DNA of 64,000 bases. It comes from Haemonchus contortus. Its lineage: Eukaryota > Nematoda > Chromadorea > Rhabditida > Trichostrongylidae. The notes under the pieces were generated by a model, which had not been told where the DNA came from, made no database searches, and saw nothing but the letters and a program-made list of their open reading frames with translations. Shown here one piece after another: positions 12,036-26,500 of the stretch. The DNA lies in NCBI GenBank assembly GCA_000469685.2, contig LS997565.1, positions 14,629,235 to 14,693,234 on the forward strand, read 5' to 3'. The position numbers were made by a program, and so were the translations under genes. Numbering within the stretch: position 1 is the first letter of the stretch; the number at the start of each line of letters is the position of its first letter.

Positions 12036-14548
12036 AGGTCTCTGTAAGAGCTAAGCGAATTGTTTTCTATCTGCTAGAGTTTTATAGTTAATCATAAACA
12101 TAAACGCACATGATTTACTACGGACAAATGATATGTGGTACACATAGAAGGCTTGAGTCGCCCCTTCGTAGCGTTTTAGTTTTGTTAGCAGCATTTTTTC
12201 CCCCGTCATGTACTACTTACTCAGTTGTGTTCGAGATATTCATGATTAATGTGATATCTTATCAATGATGCTTAACCAAGTTTTAAATTGGATTTTACGT
12301 ACATACATACATATATGTTTATCTAATTATGAATTCTATGATGTTGCTGGTTCAGTATTATTTCGAAAGTGGTTTGTACACAAGAAAGGATTGTGACAGA
12401 TAGTAATCCTAAGCCTAACCCCAGGAAAACATTATAGGCGACCCTTTGAGGTACCAACATGTCGCTTCTGTGAAAATATTTTTCGAGACCTGTCGAAGGA
12501 CTTCTCCCCAATAGATTGGCCTGGATGGGCTAGTAGGCGTAAATTTCAGTATAGTAGATTTCGACCGTATTATCGATTTTCTTTCCTCTGAACCCACTGT
12601 CAAGAAAGGAGCTGGCATCCATCTTATGAAGAGGAGCAAGTGAAAGCTTTCCTGGTCTTTATTGTCATCGCACGACGTGCCTCCAATGGGATGGGCAATG
12701 TTTAGGTGGCTATAAAACCCAGGATCACTTGGGCACCGACCTCTCCGCCCGGGAACGGGAGGGGTTGAACAATTGTCAGAGATGACTATCAACATGAAAC
12801 CTTTCATAACGTAATATGATGACCACTAAATCGACCTTTGTAGAAGGAAACGACTAGTAGACGTAGTATGCAGTAGTCGTCGAATCGGTTGATCTCTCTG
12901 GAAGCATCCTGGTTCCCATTTAGTTGGCACTTCTACTGACTTCCTGCTTCTTTCGTTTTAGATCAGTTGGCAATTTCCTTCTCCTCATTGAGACATCCGA
13001 TCGACATCTGTTCGGGAACGTTTGCTGAGCAGTCCAAAGGCTTGGAAGTTTTTTCCACATGACATTTTTTTCTCCGACCGAGGAATGACAGTCGTTTACT
13101 AATCAGATCAAATGTTCGTAGAGGGATTTCCGTGGATGATTAAGGAGTGTACTATCTTTTTTTTAAGTCCTGGGAACATTTGGGCTGAAGACGTTAATCT
13201 TCTTTACCGAGGCTATCAACTACACGAACTTCTAGGCGTGTATTGAGAGATCAAAACACTGAAAGGTTTCCCAGTCGGCCTCCAACTTCATTGAAAGGGC
13301 TTAACCAGCAAATCCAATTTTACCTAATGAGACAGCTTTCGATTCGCTCATTTATTTTTCAATATCTATTCGTAAGCAGGACAAAGGATTGATTGCTTGG
13401 AATGTGAAATGTGACAGGTATTTATGTGACACCTTTTTAGTGAATAGCAGATGTCAAATAGTGATTGGCAGCGATGAGAGTTACAGCCACAACATCAAAT
13501 GAGCAAAGCATTTCCACTCTCCATGGCTCTTTGTCAATGACCGTAACAGCGCATTATAAATTTTTATACAGTACTGCTTTCTTTATTGTATGAGTATCAT
13601 TTACAAGTACCATTGTAGGCAAGTCATAAGGATGTATTTCGGCCCCGTTACAACTGTTCAGATATGTATTGACACTGGCTCATCCTAAAATATGGCGACC
13701 TCCCCCATCCGATTCGCAAACAGCTAGTGCAGCTTCAGTCAGCATTTGATAGAAAACACATATTCTGTGGCATGACGGAAAGGGCTTCGCTTTAGTGCCC
13801 ACCCACATTCAGCATTGGTGGCATACAGATTTTGCAGCGGTCTGAACAACGATACACCGCTAAGGAACTGATTAGAATTAAGGCAAATGACCAGTAAGCA
13901 GCCGAGGTTCTCACTATGCTCCCTAAGTTTTCTGAGGATTTTCACAGTTCTCTTTATCGAAAGGCAATAGTGTGAAAACACTCATGTTTCGTGGAATGAC
14001 AAAAAACCTTTGAATATGTTATTTTGCACTATCATATTGTGCATTCTTAATAGAAAGGTTGGAGAGGATTGAGAGCTACAAACGACAAGCCGCGCGGTAA
14101 CGCAACTGGCTAAGAATCACCAAGCACCTTGAGTTGATTGAGACTTCCCTTGTTACATCTAGTGAAGAGCAGCCCAGGACGAAAAAAAAACTAAAAGGAA
14201 AGGAACTGAGTGCTCAGCAGTTACTATTGCTGGCTTAGCCTTGCCAAAACTCCGCTTTACACAGCAGACAATGGGGTTGGAAAACTTGAAGACTCTTCTT
14301 CGTTTTGTTGCTGAAGGGTGATCTTCACCGTAGTGCGACTATGTCCGATTTGCTGAAGATATATTACCGCCTGACTTAGAATCCTTAGAAAAATACCCAG
14401 CCATTTTCAAATTTTACTATTCTCGAATAGGAAAAATCGATCGACCAAAGGCAATACAGTTTTAAGTGTTTGCTCGAAGTTGAAAGATCCTATTATTATA
14501 TAATTAAGACATTGAATGTTAACACGTAATTTGATTACAACCTCTCTG
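12036..14548. other. Intergenic region between two convergent genes
   Basis: This spans the 3' ends of the PH-actin gene (stop at 12035, +) and OPLAH (stop at 14549, -). Neither side shows a canonical AATAAA close to the stop, so variant polyadenylation signals are likely. A 130-codon open frame at 12415-12807 (-) has mixed composition but matches nothing I recognise and has no splice-compatible neighbour. A short CATA microsatellite lies near 12301-12315. Confidence 0.6.
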
Positions 14549-17500
14549 TTACTTGGTACCATAACCTCCTCCGCCAGGCGTTTGCAGTTCAAGTATATCC
14601 TAAATGGTAAGGCTACAGAGATGAAGAACATCTAGGTTAATGAAATCTGAACTGAAGACCACTTACCCCAGCGTCGACCCGTAAAGTGATTTTCCCACCA
14701 AGGTTCACAGTTCGCGAACGCTTTTTCAATACGTTCACACCACGTGCACCGTCGCTTCCACCCTTTAGACCATATGGAGCAAATACACTGCAAAGGAATT
14801 GTACGGTTAGACAACGAAGAGTCACAAGGACTACTCCTACCGTCGTTCAGTTAACAGTGACAGTGTCAGAGGCCGTCTGAATTGAAGACATCGAATCACT
14901 CCATCTCCTCCACGCCATTTTCCATCTCCACCAGAATTTTCTCGCAGCGAAAATTCGCGAAGGATAACAGGATACCTGTAGAGACGCCAAACCTTTTCTG
15001 TATCAATTTCATTGATGTGGAGGTTTATGAACACTGAGAATCGGTACCGCAAAGCCAACACACCTACTCTCCAAGATCTCCGGGTCGGTAATCCTTGTAT
15101 TGGTCATATGGGTGTGAACTCCACTCCTACCATGAAACCCCTCACCAGCCCCAGCACCTCCAGCCAGTGTCTCATAGTAGCCCATTTTCTCATCACCGAA
15201 TGTCACATTATTCATGCAGCCTAAAAGGGCTGATTTTCTTTAGCGAGAAAAAGAGACATCATCCTTCATTGTTTACTTCACACCTCGTTAGTAAGAAAGC
15301 ACTTTTAGAAGATACAAAAAGTTCACCTTGACTAGCAGCCACAGCTTCAAAAGCTCCAAAAATTACATCGCAGAGCCTCTGACTCGTCAAAACATTGCCA
15401 CCCACAACAGCAGCGCGTTCAGAAGGTGAAAGCAATGTACCCTCGGGAATCGAAATCTACAAATAGGAACATTTGAGTTTTTTTTTGCCCTTCTTTCACG
15501 TAGTTTTAAACCTGATTTCACAGTTGAGCCTAGATAGATTATCGAAAGCCCTCACGGGCAAAAACACTACAATAGTGATGGCTACCGTCGCACAAACCCG
15601 AAACTTTTCTGCACGTTCATGTTTTTTCTGAAAATTTGCAATATCCAAGGCACTCAAGAAGTTCTAATAACCACCTTGGAGTCCAAACCCACACCACAAT
15701 ACTCAGACTCGTGTAGAGATCCCAATATAAATTGAAAATTAGATAGTTGTTTCTAAGAGATCAGAAACTTGCAGTTATGGGATTGAGGCAGCCGCTGTTG
15801 AGAGGGATATCCTTTCCTACGAGACATCTCAGACAATAAATAATTGCTGACATGGTGACAGCCTTTGGACAATTACATGATGAAATCACTTCCATTCCAG
15901 TGCCAGCAAAATCGAATAATGCTTCTCCCTGAAACAAGAGATGTGTAATGAAAAAGAGAAATCCACAAAATTTGACCATCTTTCAAGCTAGTTACCTTTC
16001 GTTAAAACGATTTCATCTTATCTATTGTGTGCATTGAAAGGTTGACTGACCTTTTCAACGTCGATCGTTATGGCCAATTGAATTATTGTTCCATCATCCA
16101 TTGAATCAGAGGCATGTAGTCGTGTGGTTCCAGTTCGTTCAAAAACTTTTTTCCCAACCTTAAAAACAAAAAGTTATGGGAAAATGATACGAAAACTTAG
16201 AATTCATGTGGGAAGGACCTGACCTCTTTCAGCATTTCCCTTACACTTTCTTCTGCCGTGGACTGAATGTGCAGCATATAGGCTTGCACCACCTCAAGAC
16301 CATATTCACTTATGAGATCGCACACCAATGAAATTCCCTGAATGGAAACTAGCACTTGCAAAAAAAAAACTAGTTGCAAATAATAACTAGTCCCTTCAAT
16401 TCTGCCTAAACCGCCATCACTACTCTCAAATGTTACAGTATACCCCAAATTTCCCTCCTAAATACCCGCTTGGCTACTCTACATTATCAGCAGAGCTGCC
16501 TTGAACTGGGATTCCGTTGACAGTCTACCGAGGATCCCGAATTATGGGCAAAACTTTGGCCTTGATCAGGGCTCAAACCCGTCTTGTAAAAAGTCGGAGT
16601 TTTGTCTATAACTCGCCAACCTCGTGAGACCATCAGCGGAATCACTCGTGAGGCATGAGTCAGAACAAGTTTTTCCATTAATAAAGCGAAAAACAACCGA
16701 AAAACATAAAATAACATAAAAATAAAAACAGGTAACAGGCAGAAAAGCCTAAACGCAAGTCGAATAGAAATTTATTTGCCATCTTGGCTACCAGGTTTAA
16801 CCATAAGTCCAACGAAACTATTCCACTGATAGCTACCGAAAATTCACCAACGGGTTTAATGCTCACCTTATTATTGGCTGCAATTTGTGCTTTCAAGTCA
16901 GCGACATTGTCTGCAAGATTTCGAGTACCGGAGCAACCTAAGAATCATGGTCCATTCTTATAATCTATGACACCTCATGCAACGCACATAAATTTCTACA
17001 CTCATACCTGGTATACTTGCGGGCTTGTTCAACTTTTCATTGAGAAGATCCTCACGGAAAACTCCTCCTTCAACGATTTTGAATGAGACGAAGGTTGCTC
17101 CTTCCTATATAGGTTAAGACTTTCGAATGATTGTGATTATTAACTTTCGCAAAGTGTTTGTACAAAACAAAACCTGATCCAAAGAAGTAGCATTCGGTGG
17201 CATACTGCCCGGCGCAATACCACCGATGTCAGCATGATGACCACGATTAGCGAGAAAGAACACTGGATTTGCAATATTCTCAAAGAACACCTAAACTAGA
17301 ACAGCTGAAGCATCCTGTTCGGTAGACAAACTCAAAGAGAAACCCAAACAGTAAGCATTAAGAACTACTACCCTACCGGAGTGATTACAGTCAGGTCCGG
17401 CAAATGGCTCCCGCCAGCTCTAGGATGATTTGAAAGGATGACATCACCCTTGCGAATCCCCTCCAATCCAAGATGATCGATCTGGTATCGTACAGCATAC

Positions 17501-20500
17501 TGCATACCACCTAAAATGCGACCAGACTTCTGCGAAAAAGTTTTCCTCTAAAAAAAAGAACAAGTGTTCGCAGCACCTACCCAAATGGACAGGGATATGG
17601 GGTGCATTGGCTATCAGCCCTCCTTCGGGATCAAACAGAGCACATGAGAAGTCAAGACGCTCCTAAAGCAGATACTATCAAGTATTGGATGTCATCAAAC
17701 TCCAGGACCTACTCAGGCATTATGGTTGTCATTGCGATGATAAGAGACATCAATAAGATCCCATAGCGCTGAGTTTTCTGTGATAGTCATTTTGGGTTGA
17801 GGAGAACACTTAGCGGGCACAGATACTAACAGACCAAGCAACCACTGACAGGCATTATAGACTTCAATGGTTCACGGATTGAATCTCTGTTCACGCCCAG
17901 AGGGACCTACGCCTTCAGTCAAATTGTATACTAAGAAAAAGGAGTCAATGAAAAACTGTACTCATGACTGCACCTTAATGTTGGTAGAAATAGCTGTTCG
18001 TTGAAGAACGCGTCCCATCTGTTCAGCTATCGACATGAAACGATTTGAGAAAATCGAAAGGCGAATCGGGTCCACCTGAAATCAGTCCATTCAGTCAAAG
18101 AAATTGCTATTTATGCCCTTAAGGGCATGATGAGAACCTCATTTGAGGTAGCTTTTTCTTTTAACTTAATTTAGTTGTGATGTTCTGCTCCTGTTTCCTC
18201 TGGACGTTTAGCCTAATACTTCCGTCTGACGTAATGGTGGCCGAACATAGTGGTTCCACAACGATCGTACTGTAACACGTAACTTTATGAACAAATAAAT
18301 CACATAGGGCGAGCGTACCTGTTCTTGTCGATGATCATTGCAGGCCCCTTTATGTGATGTCCGCCCAGAAGAGTTGTAATATCGTAGACTGCTGTATCCA
18401 GAAATCCTCCCTGTAACGCGACCTCTTACAATGTTTCACTCACAACAGGACACACAGTAAAATGATATCTACCTCGAAAAAGGTTTTCGTATGAGTCAGA
18501 GGCACTGCGCTATCAGGATCAGATGTCATTTCAATGTGCTCGTCGGACTTTATCCCAGAAGAGGCAACTCCACGAACTCTGAAATAAACGCTCTGCGGAG
18601 CATAAATCGGATTTCAGCCCAAGGTACTCCATTTGCAACCAACCGTATGTCATCGACAATTATGTCACGGTCTTCCAGTACAAAACCGAACTCTCGCTTA
18701 TAGTTGATGTAGAACGTTTTCACGAAGTTGTTCAAGGTCTGAGGATTCTGCAACTCACCGTTTACTAATTTTGCTTCGTTCAAGAAAACGAGAACCCGTA
18801 GGCCGAAATTACCTCAGGGTCATACTCGGCGGTGATCATGATAGCACAATCGGTCCTGGCAAATCGCATATGTAAAAAATGCTCGCAGTGGACATCTTTG
18901 AAGCCTTGCAGATTTAGGTCATTCTTAGCTTTCTGCGAGAGAACAGCTAACCGCTCAGCAAACATTGGCACACTTTCTAAAAGACAACGATGGCCGTAAA
19001 AGTCTTCTTGTCCTCGTTGAAAATTGAAGAATAAAGGTTAAAAACACCAACCAGATGAAAATACAATGTTCACGGGTTCCTGTACTTCGCTCACCACTCT
19101 AGCCATCGCAATTCCATAGGCGGACAGAAGACTTGCATATTTGTGGATCAAAACGGTACTTATACCTGAAGTCTCAAATGTATACTACTTAACTGAAGCT
19201 CATCGATCACAGAATCATTGTGAGACCGTCGTGCAACTGATGAACATACAACATTACCAAGGCTTTGAGCAACAGCACACGCGTGTTGTCCACCGGCACC
19301 TCCGAAGCATGCTAGTATATGCGCCGAGGTGTCATAGCCTCGAGCCTGAAAGTGGATTGTATTGTTTTACATCTGAAATGACGTGAGCCAGAGCTGAAAT
19401 TATAGTCTAACATAACCGCATAGGTCCGATATAATTCATCGGACAACGTTAAGCTGCGTACAGAAAAGGACAATAAAATAGTTCGCCAACAGTAGTTCCA
19501 TGGTTAGGACTCAGGCGGTGTGTCAACCAGAAGGGGCAGAGCTGTAAGTCGTATACTGATCACTAACTCAGGGTATACATTAACTAACACTGTCCCATCC
19601 TAATTTTCAGAACAAAAGGATTTGGCAAGAAAAAACTTCCAAGAATGACCACCTCTCTTCTTTCTCAAAACATCTATACAAATTTCAGAATTACAAAGAG
19701 ATTAAGTTCAACCTCGTTCCCACCTTGCACTTTGCTGGAGTATGTTGAAGTTATTTACAAACAAAATCTTATCTACGATGTATATGATAATCTCCTCCTG
19801 AAGGTACAGTTTACGATGAAAGGGTCCGATTGCTCCTGGAATGAATCTGTGACCCCAAGCACAGCAGGAAGGATGCTGTCGGCTCTAAAACGGCATTGAT
19901 AGGGTGTAATAAGAGCCCCGAAACCGATTTTGCCGACGTGCATACTCAAGACGGATCAGTTCTGGCGCAGTTATAGAGGTCATAGAGGTTGCACAATCCG
20001 CAACGGGACCCACACGTTGCAACAGGCAGTTTGCTGTAGCCAGCTGTACGCAATAGCGCAGGCATTAGGGCAGCTCGTCCAGATACCCCTTCCATGCAAG
20101 TTCTGTCGTCACACTCTCGTCCAACCCCTGATTTTACTTCTTTTTGAAGCCCTATGTTTCTCTGAATACGCCGGTTCTCGCGTTTCCTCCGCAACTTTTG
20201 CACTGTAAACTGAACTGTGCCTCTAATGAATCGCTCTATGTGCCTACTTGATAAACTTTCAGGATTTCGAAAAAAAGTCTGGAAGAAATAATTCATGTTT
20301 TGAGGCTGGCTGATAATATAAATAGAAACATATCCCACCTGGGTAATAGCTCTGATAGGGCGACACATCTCTTCATTAGCAACATTTACAAATCCCAATG
20401 CAGCCTTAAATTTTTATCGAAATTAGTTAAAATTCCGTAGAGCACATCATGGTAGACCTCCTCGACAGTGTATTCCTTTTGTATGGCATCTGGATTACTT

Positions 20501-23500
20501 CTGATGTACTCATTGATTCTCTCAGTTAGGTCCTTCATAGCAGAATAAGTGGCTTCGCTTAATAAATGGAACGTTAGGAAAACATTCTTGTGAGGAACAA
20601 AATTAGTCCAACGGCATTACAAACCTATCCAAAGGCTGATCACAGTTAGGACCGAAAATTTTAGGAAAGTACTCCGGCATGATCCGTCCCAGCACAAGGT
20701 TCGCATCCGTAATCGCCAGGTTTCTGCAAGAACCGGGATTTTTGATGCTCCTGGCTCGAATCCGCTTCAATTCAGATCACAGTTTCATTTGTTAAATGAT
20801 TATAGCACCTACACAACCAACGAGTCTGTCTGTTAGTTAGAATAACTCATTAACAAAAGCAGAGAGAATGGCAATTCGAGTTACTGACCCTCCTTTTCGA
20901 TAGCATACCGGTCCTGGGTGAGCTCCAACACTTTCAGGACCAACCTTGAAAATTCCAGTGTTGAAAAATAGTCGAGATCCGCCGCCAGCTGCAACTGTAT
21001 TGATGTCCAGCTGTAATTGTAACACTTTTCTCTAATCTGTAACTTTAGCTAAATCGGTCATACAAGCATCTACTGTGACTTCAAAGAAGTTTTGCAGGCA
21101 TATAACAACTCGCAATCAGCGCAAAAAGTCCATGATACTTTCCTCATCAAATGTAATTGTGAACGTAAATCTATAACTTCGCATTAGTTTCTACTCTCAC
21201 AGAATGTTGAGGAAACTATGAAAGACTGGAATGGAGGAACTCCGTTCATGACAAACCTGTGGTGCCTGAATAGTCACACCAGCAGTTGTTGTTTCCATTA
21301 CATGTTCCAGTGCTCCCGAGTACCTAGAGACCTGGAAAGGGAAGCACTTTTATTAAACCAGTTGTAACCTCTTCAAGGTCTAAATTCGTCTAAATCTATA
21401 ATAAAAACAAGTATCAGCAGCTAGTTCTGTTTCTTTCTATAACAGAAAGAATTTTTGAGTGATTCGACTACGAAATCACTAACAAATCAATAATCAAAAA
21501 TCATATCACGCAGTTTATGTAAAACCAAATTGATAGTTCTACTTCCACAGCTTTTTTTTGTAACTCAAGAAAAAATATAGCCAAGCTTCTCTGCCACACC
21601 TACGTCAGTTGAGGTACCTCCCATATCGAATCCTATCACAGGTTTTTTAGTTTTTTGATCATAGGCAGTGAGAGCTACTCCAATGACTCCACCAGCAGGA
21701 CCCGACAGAATTGCTTTCGAACCGAAGAAACTAAAAAGACTAAATGAACAAAAAAGAAAAACGAGAGTTGCTGAAGTTGAACGAATAATTGCTTTTGAAA
21801 AGTATAAACTAACTTTTTGACATTGCACAGACCTCCATCAGATTGCATGAAGTCTACCCTCACACTCTTCAAACCGTCAGAAAAGCCAGACTCGAAGCCA
21901 TCGATATATTCTCTGATCTTTGGTGTTAAATAGGCATCGGCACATACTGTAATAGGAAATAAAATACGAAAGCACAGCTTTTTGTACATTATTAGCACTT
22001 AATACAGTCATCAGGACGGAGGTGGTGTAGTGGCAAGTGGCGCACTGTATCACACGCACGGTCAAAGGTTCGAATCCCGGGTCGATGCCTGCCTAGGCCA
22101 ACCAAGCCTTTCATCCCTCCGGGGTCGATGAATTGGTACCAGACCCGTCTGGGAGGATAAAAGCACTGACTTGTACATCGCCTGGCCACCGCAAGTCATT
22201 GTATAGGCCACATACGCACTCATTACCCACTACGATTCTGAATGGAAGTCGTGTGCGGGGGCGCATCCCTCAGACGGAATTGATTAATGCCAAGAACTTT
22301 ATCCTTTATCCTAATACAGTCATTACGGTAATTAGACCAGAGGACGCTGTTATGCAATAATTATAAATTTGGCAAATTGTTTGTGAAAAGAAGTGTCAAA
22401 TTCTGAGCGACATTAGTATGCGCAACGATGAGAATCAGAAAGGGCGTCATTGCCTCTGAAGTAAGTGCTTTCGGGTATGCATTGCCTACAAAATGGTAAG
22501 AGATGCTTAAAGAATGAAAACGTGATCGCGACAAATGGATATTGTGCACGCATGGGCATAAAATGTAAAGCATATGATAACTTATGCAGAAAATTCATGC
22601 AGTTTTATAATCGCATACTGAAACATCAATCAACCATTTCAAAAACAAGTAAACGCAATCAAGAACTGCAGTGACTACCTGTGAAACCTCTAGGAACAAT
22701 CTTAATCATCGGCATTACTTCGTGTGACAGTGAAACGTTTTTGAGGCCAAGTTCGTGAGCCATCTTCTTCACCTTCAACTCATGTGCAGGATAACTGCAA
22801 GAGCAGAAAATGATCACCAATATCAAATTGAACTAATATTCGACGCTAACTCAAAAACGAGTTATCCACTCACATGAAGGAGTGAAGAAAGGATACAGCA
22901 ATGCTTTCGATCCCTTTTGACTTGATAGCTTGTAGGAGTTTCTTAACTTCGTTGTCATTAGGTTCCTTTTCCACAATCACCTGAACACATTATTATCACG
23001 TCCTGAGTCAGATTGTTCGTGATATGTTTGTTGATTATCGCGTTTGAACGGTGAACTCTGAATGTTTCGGTACGACAAAGCTGAGCTGGAAGTCGGTCCT
23101 GAGAATACCCCTGAAGCTCAAGAGGTTCAATACAAAAAATAAAAGGATGGAAGTTATACAATCAAGATTGCGAGTTTCGAATGCGTTGTGAACCGATGTG
23201 TTATGGTGGCTACCTCAAAAGAAACTGACCTTCTTCCCGAAAAACGTCTCCTGAATACGTCCAATTTCACCTAGTTGACAGCTATCGTCACATAGAATCA
23301 CACGTTCATCTACCTCCACCACTTCTTCATAGAGAACCTGAAATTCGAGATTTTTTCAAAAGTTATAGCGAATAAAACAAATCGAAATCAGATTGAACAA
23401 TGTTTGATATTCGGAAAATGTTGAAGGATCGGAAGTTCAGATGTTTTATCCCGTCAAATGCCCTCAATGCCCATTCGAATTTCAGATTCATTGCAAGATA

Positions 23501-26500
23501 GACCACGACATATAATATGACATTGCAAGACAGACTACGACATATAATATGAATATCTCAGAAGTGACAATGGGTGGCCTTAAAGTGAACTGACACTCTC
23601 GTAACCGTCACTAAATCGAGCAAGCCTCTCTATGCTCGCCACTACGCTCGCACTTTCGGGAAGAATGAATTTCAAATATATCTGCACGACTGCATGTATG
23701 CACGCACAAATTCGATTGAACTGAAGCCCACCCAAGTAGACTGAGCCATTTAAGATATGATGTTATAAATATATTTGAACCACAGTATAAAAGCATTCAA
23801 GAAGCGATAACTCACTCCAGGGATTTTTATGTCGAAATCGAAAATTCTCGGACGGGTTTGGTTACCAATGTACAGAAGATCTTTAAATCCTTTCGTGATT
23901 AGTAATGCAATGCGTTCGCCTTTTCGTTCTAGCAAAGCATTCGTCGCCACCGTCGTACCCATACGGATCCATGAAATGTGTTCTGGAATTTAAGAGTTAT
24001 TGTGAATATTCTTTAAAAATTGAACGACTGTTCACATTGCATCAATGTAGACAATAAAAAGAAAAATAGCTTACCAGGGAAGGATCCCAACTCGAAGTGG
24101 CCATTAGAAATAAGACCTATACTACTAGACGTGTTTTTGGGCGCTGAATTCAAATCCGCTTTCCAAATCTGCCAAGCGATTCTCTGAACGAAGTTATGAG
24201 GGTGGTTTTAGGTGACATTACATGAGAAAGCTTAAATTATACATGGAAGCAGCCTGCTCTTCAACGGCGGCTTGGTGTAGGGGTAAGCGTGACGCTTCAT
24301 GGGCGGGAGGCTAGGGTTCGGGTTTTGTGGGGGATCGAGTTTTTGCATTATATAGAATTTTTCCCTCCAGGAATAGGAATACTCTCATGGTGATTTTATC
24401 ACGTTTTATGACCTTTTAAGCTTTGTTGATACCTTCTCCTACCTACCTACCTGTTACCGAGTGGGAAATGGCGCAAAATTTGGAGGTCCGGGCGAGTAAA
24501 ACGCATAGATGAGCAAAGATGTTGCTAGAGTGGGTGTTGATGCTAGGTTAGGTGCGATGGTGCTAGCAGACCCGGACTCACCTACACCGGCATTGTTGAT
24601 GGTGGAGTCGTGGACATCATTCAAAGGCCAGAAAGCTATTCAGTGCGTCTTATCTCCACAAAAGCAGGTGAAGGGAACGACACCTTGCTCGAGGCTACCC
24701 CGAGGCTAATACAGCCGATAGAAGCTCATTTCTTATCTCCTTCTAGAAATATGGTGAAACGCACCAACTCATATGTAATAGCTCATGATTTCAACTTGTA
24801 CGTGTACACACGAGACCCATTCCTTGCTTATTATCGCCTGTCTACTTTCAGTTCTGGGCGGTGAGATTTAGGAGATTTCTCTTTTATTCATGGTGTGCCG
24901 CCGGCTACTTGAGCACTCACCAGGGTGATTTTGGGACGCCTATTCAATTCTGTTTTCCTTCTGATTTGGGGTTAGTGAGTGTAAAGCAATGGGCTGTAAC
25001 GATTCTTTTTCATCCGTTTCTCCCATTGTGAAAAGTTTCGTTGCTTCAAACATTTCTTGCTAGAGTATCACATTTGTTCATAAAGTGGCAAAAGTTACCC
25101 TACTGTGAATCCTGCTGTGGGTATAGAGTGCATGGGCATGCGAGTAAAACTGAAGTATTACTTTGAGTGGATAAATATTGGCAAGAAAGCCTTAAAAGGT
25201 CATAAAACGTGATAAAATCACCATGAGAGTATTTCCTGTTCCTGGAGGGAAAAATTCTATATAATGCAAAAACTCGATCCCCCACAAAACCCGAACCCTA
25301 GCCTCCCGCCCATGAAGCGTCACGCTTACCTCTACACCAAGCCGCCGTTGAAGAGCAGGCTGCTTCCATGTAATTTAAGCTTTCTCATGTAATGTCACCT
25401 AAAACCACCCTCATAACTTCGTTCAGAGAATCGCTTGGCAGATTTGGAAAGCGGATTTGAATTCAGCGCCCAAAAACACGTCTAGTAGTATAGGTCTTAT
25501 TTCAAATGGCCACTTCGAGTTGGGATCCTTCCCTGGTTAGTTATTTTTTATCTTGTGCTTACAAAAGCACTGAAATTATATTCCGGACTGATTGCCTACC
25601 GGGAAGGAATTGAAAAGTGCTTTAAAGTACTTGAACGGGTCCTACAATGTATACATTAATCTTGAAAGTCATGAACTCTGATGGATCAACTCAAATTGCG
25701 ATACTCAGCTAGTTGTCTCGTCGGATCACTGGGCACGTGCGACACTATCGTCATGAACACGAGCTCAAGCTGCACGTGTGGTGTGCGACGCATTACGAGG
25801 GAAAATTGAAGTCAAATTTAAAGGCATTAGTTTGGAGCAATTGAGATTCGCCTTAATCGCTATTAAGAATGCTTGAAAAGTGGAAATACTCTAGATTAAA
25901 AACACAGGAAACATGACTGAAGCACAAGATTGTGAACATAGAGATGGATCAGAGGAAACAAATATTTAAAGTCTCAAAACAAGAAGAAACCGAAAAGAAA
26001 ACGAGAAAACCCATCACCCAAAGCTCTCATAAGGCAAACGAACGTAACGATAAACTTGAGGAAAAGATAAGAAAGAAGACTACCCGAAAAAATATAATTT
26101 TGAGGACTCATTTCTCCTTCAAAGCGAATAAAAGGGGGAGGCAGTAGATCAAAACATTGATAGTATTGTTTCTGAAGATAGATTTTCAAGCCAGTTCATT
26201 CAAATGGACAATTCCGAGATTCTTTCCAACGTGATGAGCACACAAAAGATGTTCAGTCGTTTTACTTTTCAAGGGACTACTTTGTACGAATGTGATTACA
26301 CGCACCGGCTGGCACTGGACTTCCTCTAGGTATAGAGACACCCGTTTCCTGCTCCAAAATCTGACGTATTGCTTCTGTAGGAGCATCGACATAGTTTGCT
26401 GGATCCTCTGACAGCACCTGAACAATGGCGACGAGTAGTAGGGTAGAATTTATAGAACTGTAGTACTATAGAACAGTCTAAAAATACAACTTGCACCAGT

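Larger units (their letters stand above)
24074..25536 (+). mobile_element. DNA transposon with about 350-bp terminal inverted repeats, copy 1
   Basis: The 1463-bp element starts CCAGGGAAGGATCCCAACT and ends with its inverse complement. Both arms stay complementary for about 350 bp (24074-24428 and 25186-25536). It is flanked by TTA on both sides (24071-24073 and 25537-25539), a 3-bp duplication as made by PIF/Harbinger-type or CACTA-type transposases. The family is not identified beyond that. No transposase is encoded, so it is non-autonomous. Each arm carries a tRNA-like module, and the interior holds a degenerate frame. It sits in the OPLAH intron between the exons ending at 26306 and starting at 23982. 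Confidence 0.88.

Noticed and set aside
12415..12807. 130-codon minus-strand open frame in the gap between the two convergent genes
   Set aside because: No domain recognised, no splice partners, and no conservation evidence available.
15769..15780. GT donor (GCAA|GTTTCT) for the OPLAH exon starting at 15928
   Set aside because: It leaves one extra base, which cannot join the following ATT TCG exon in frame; the GC donor three bases earlier fits the phase and the family alignment.
19946..20398. 150-codon minus-strand open frame
   Set aside because: It begins with a true OPLAH exon ([19 protein letters not shown]) and simply runs on into the intron; the real exon stops at 20339.
22020..22090. 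Genuine tRNA gene
   Set aside because: Good A and B boxes, but the sequence continues into a conserved non-tRNA body with a repeat tail and 12-bp target duplication, so it is the head of a SINE.
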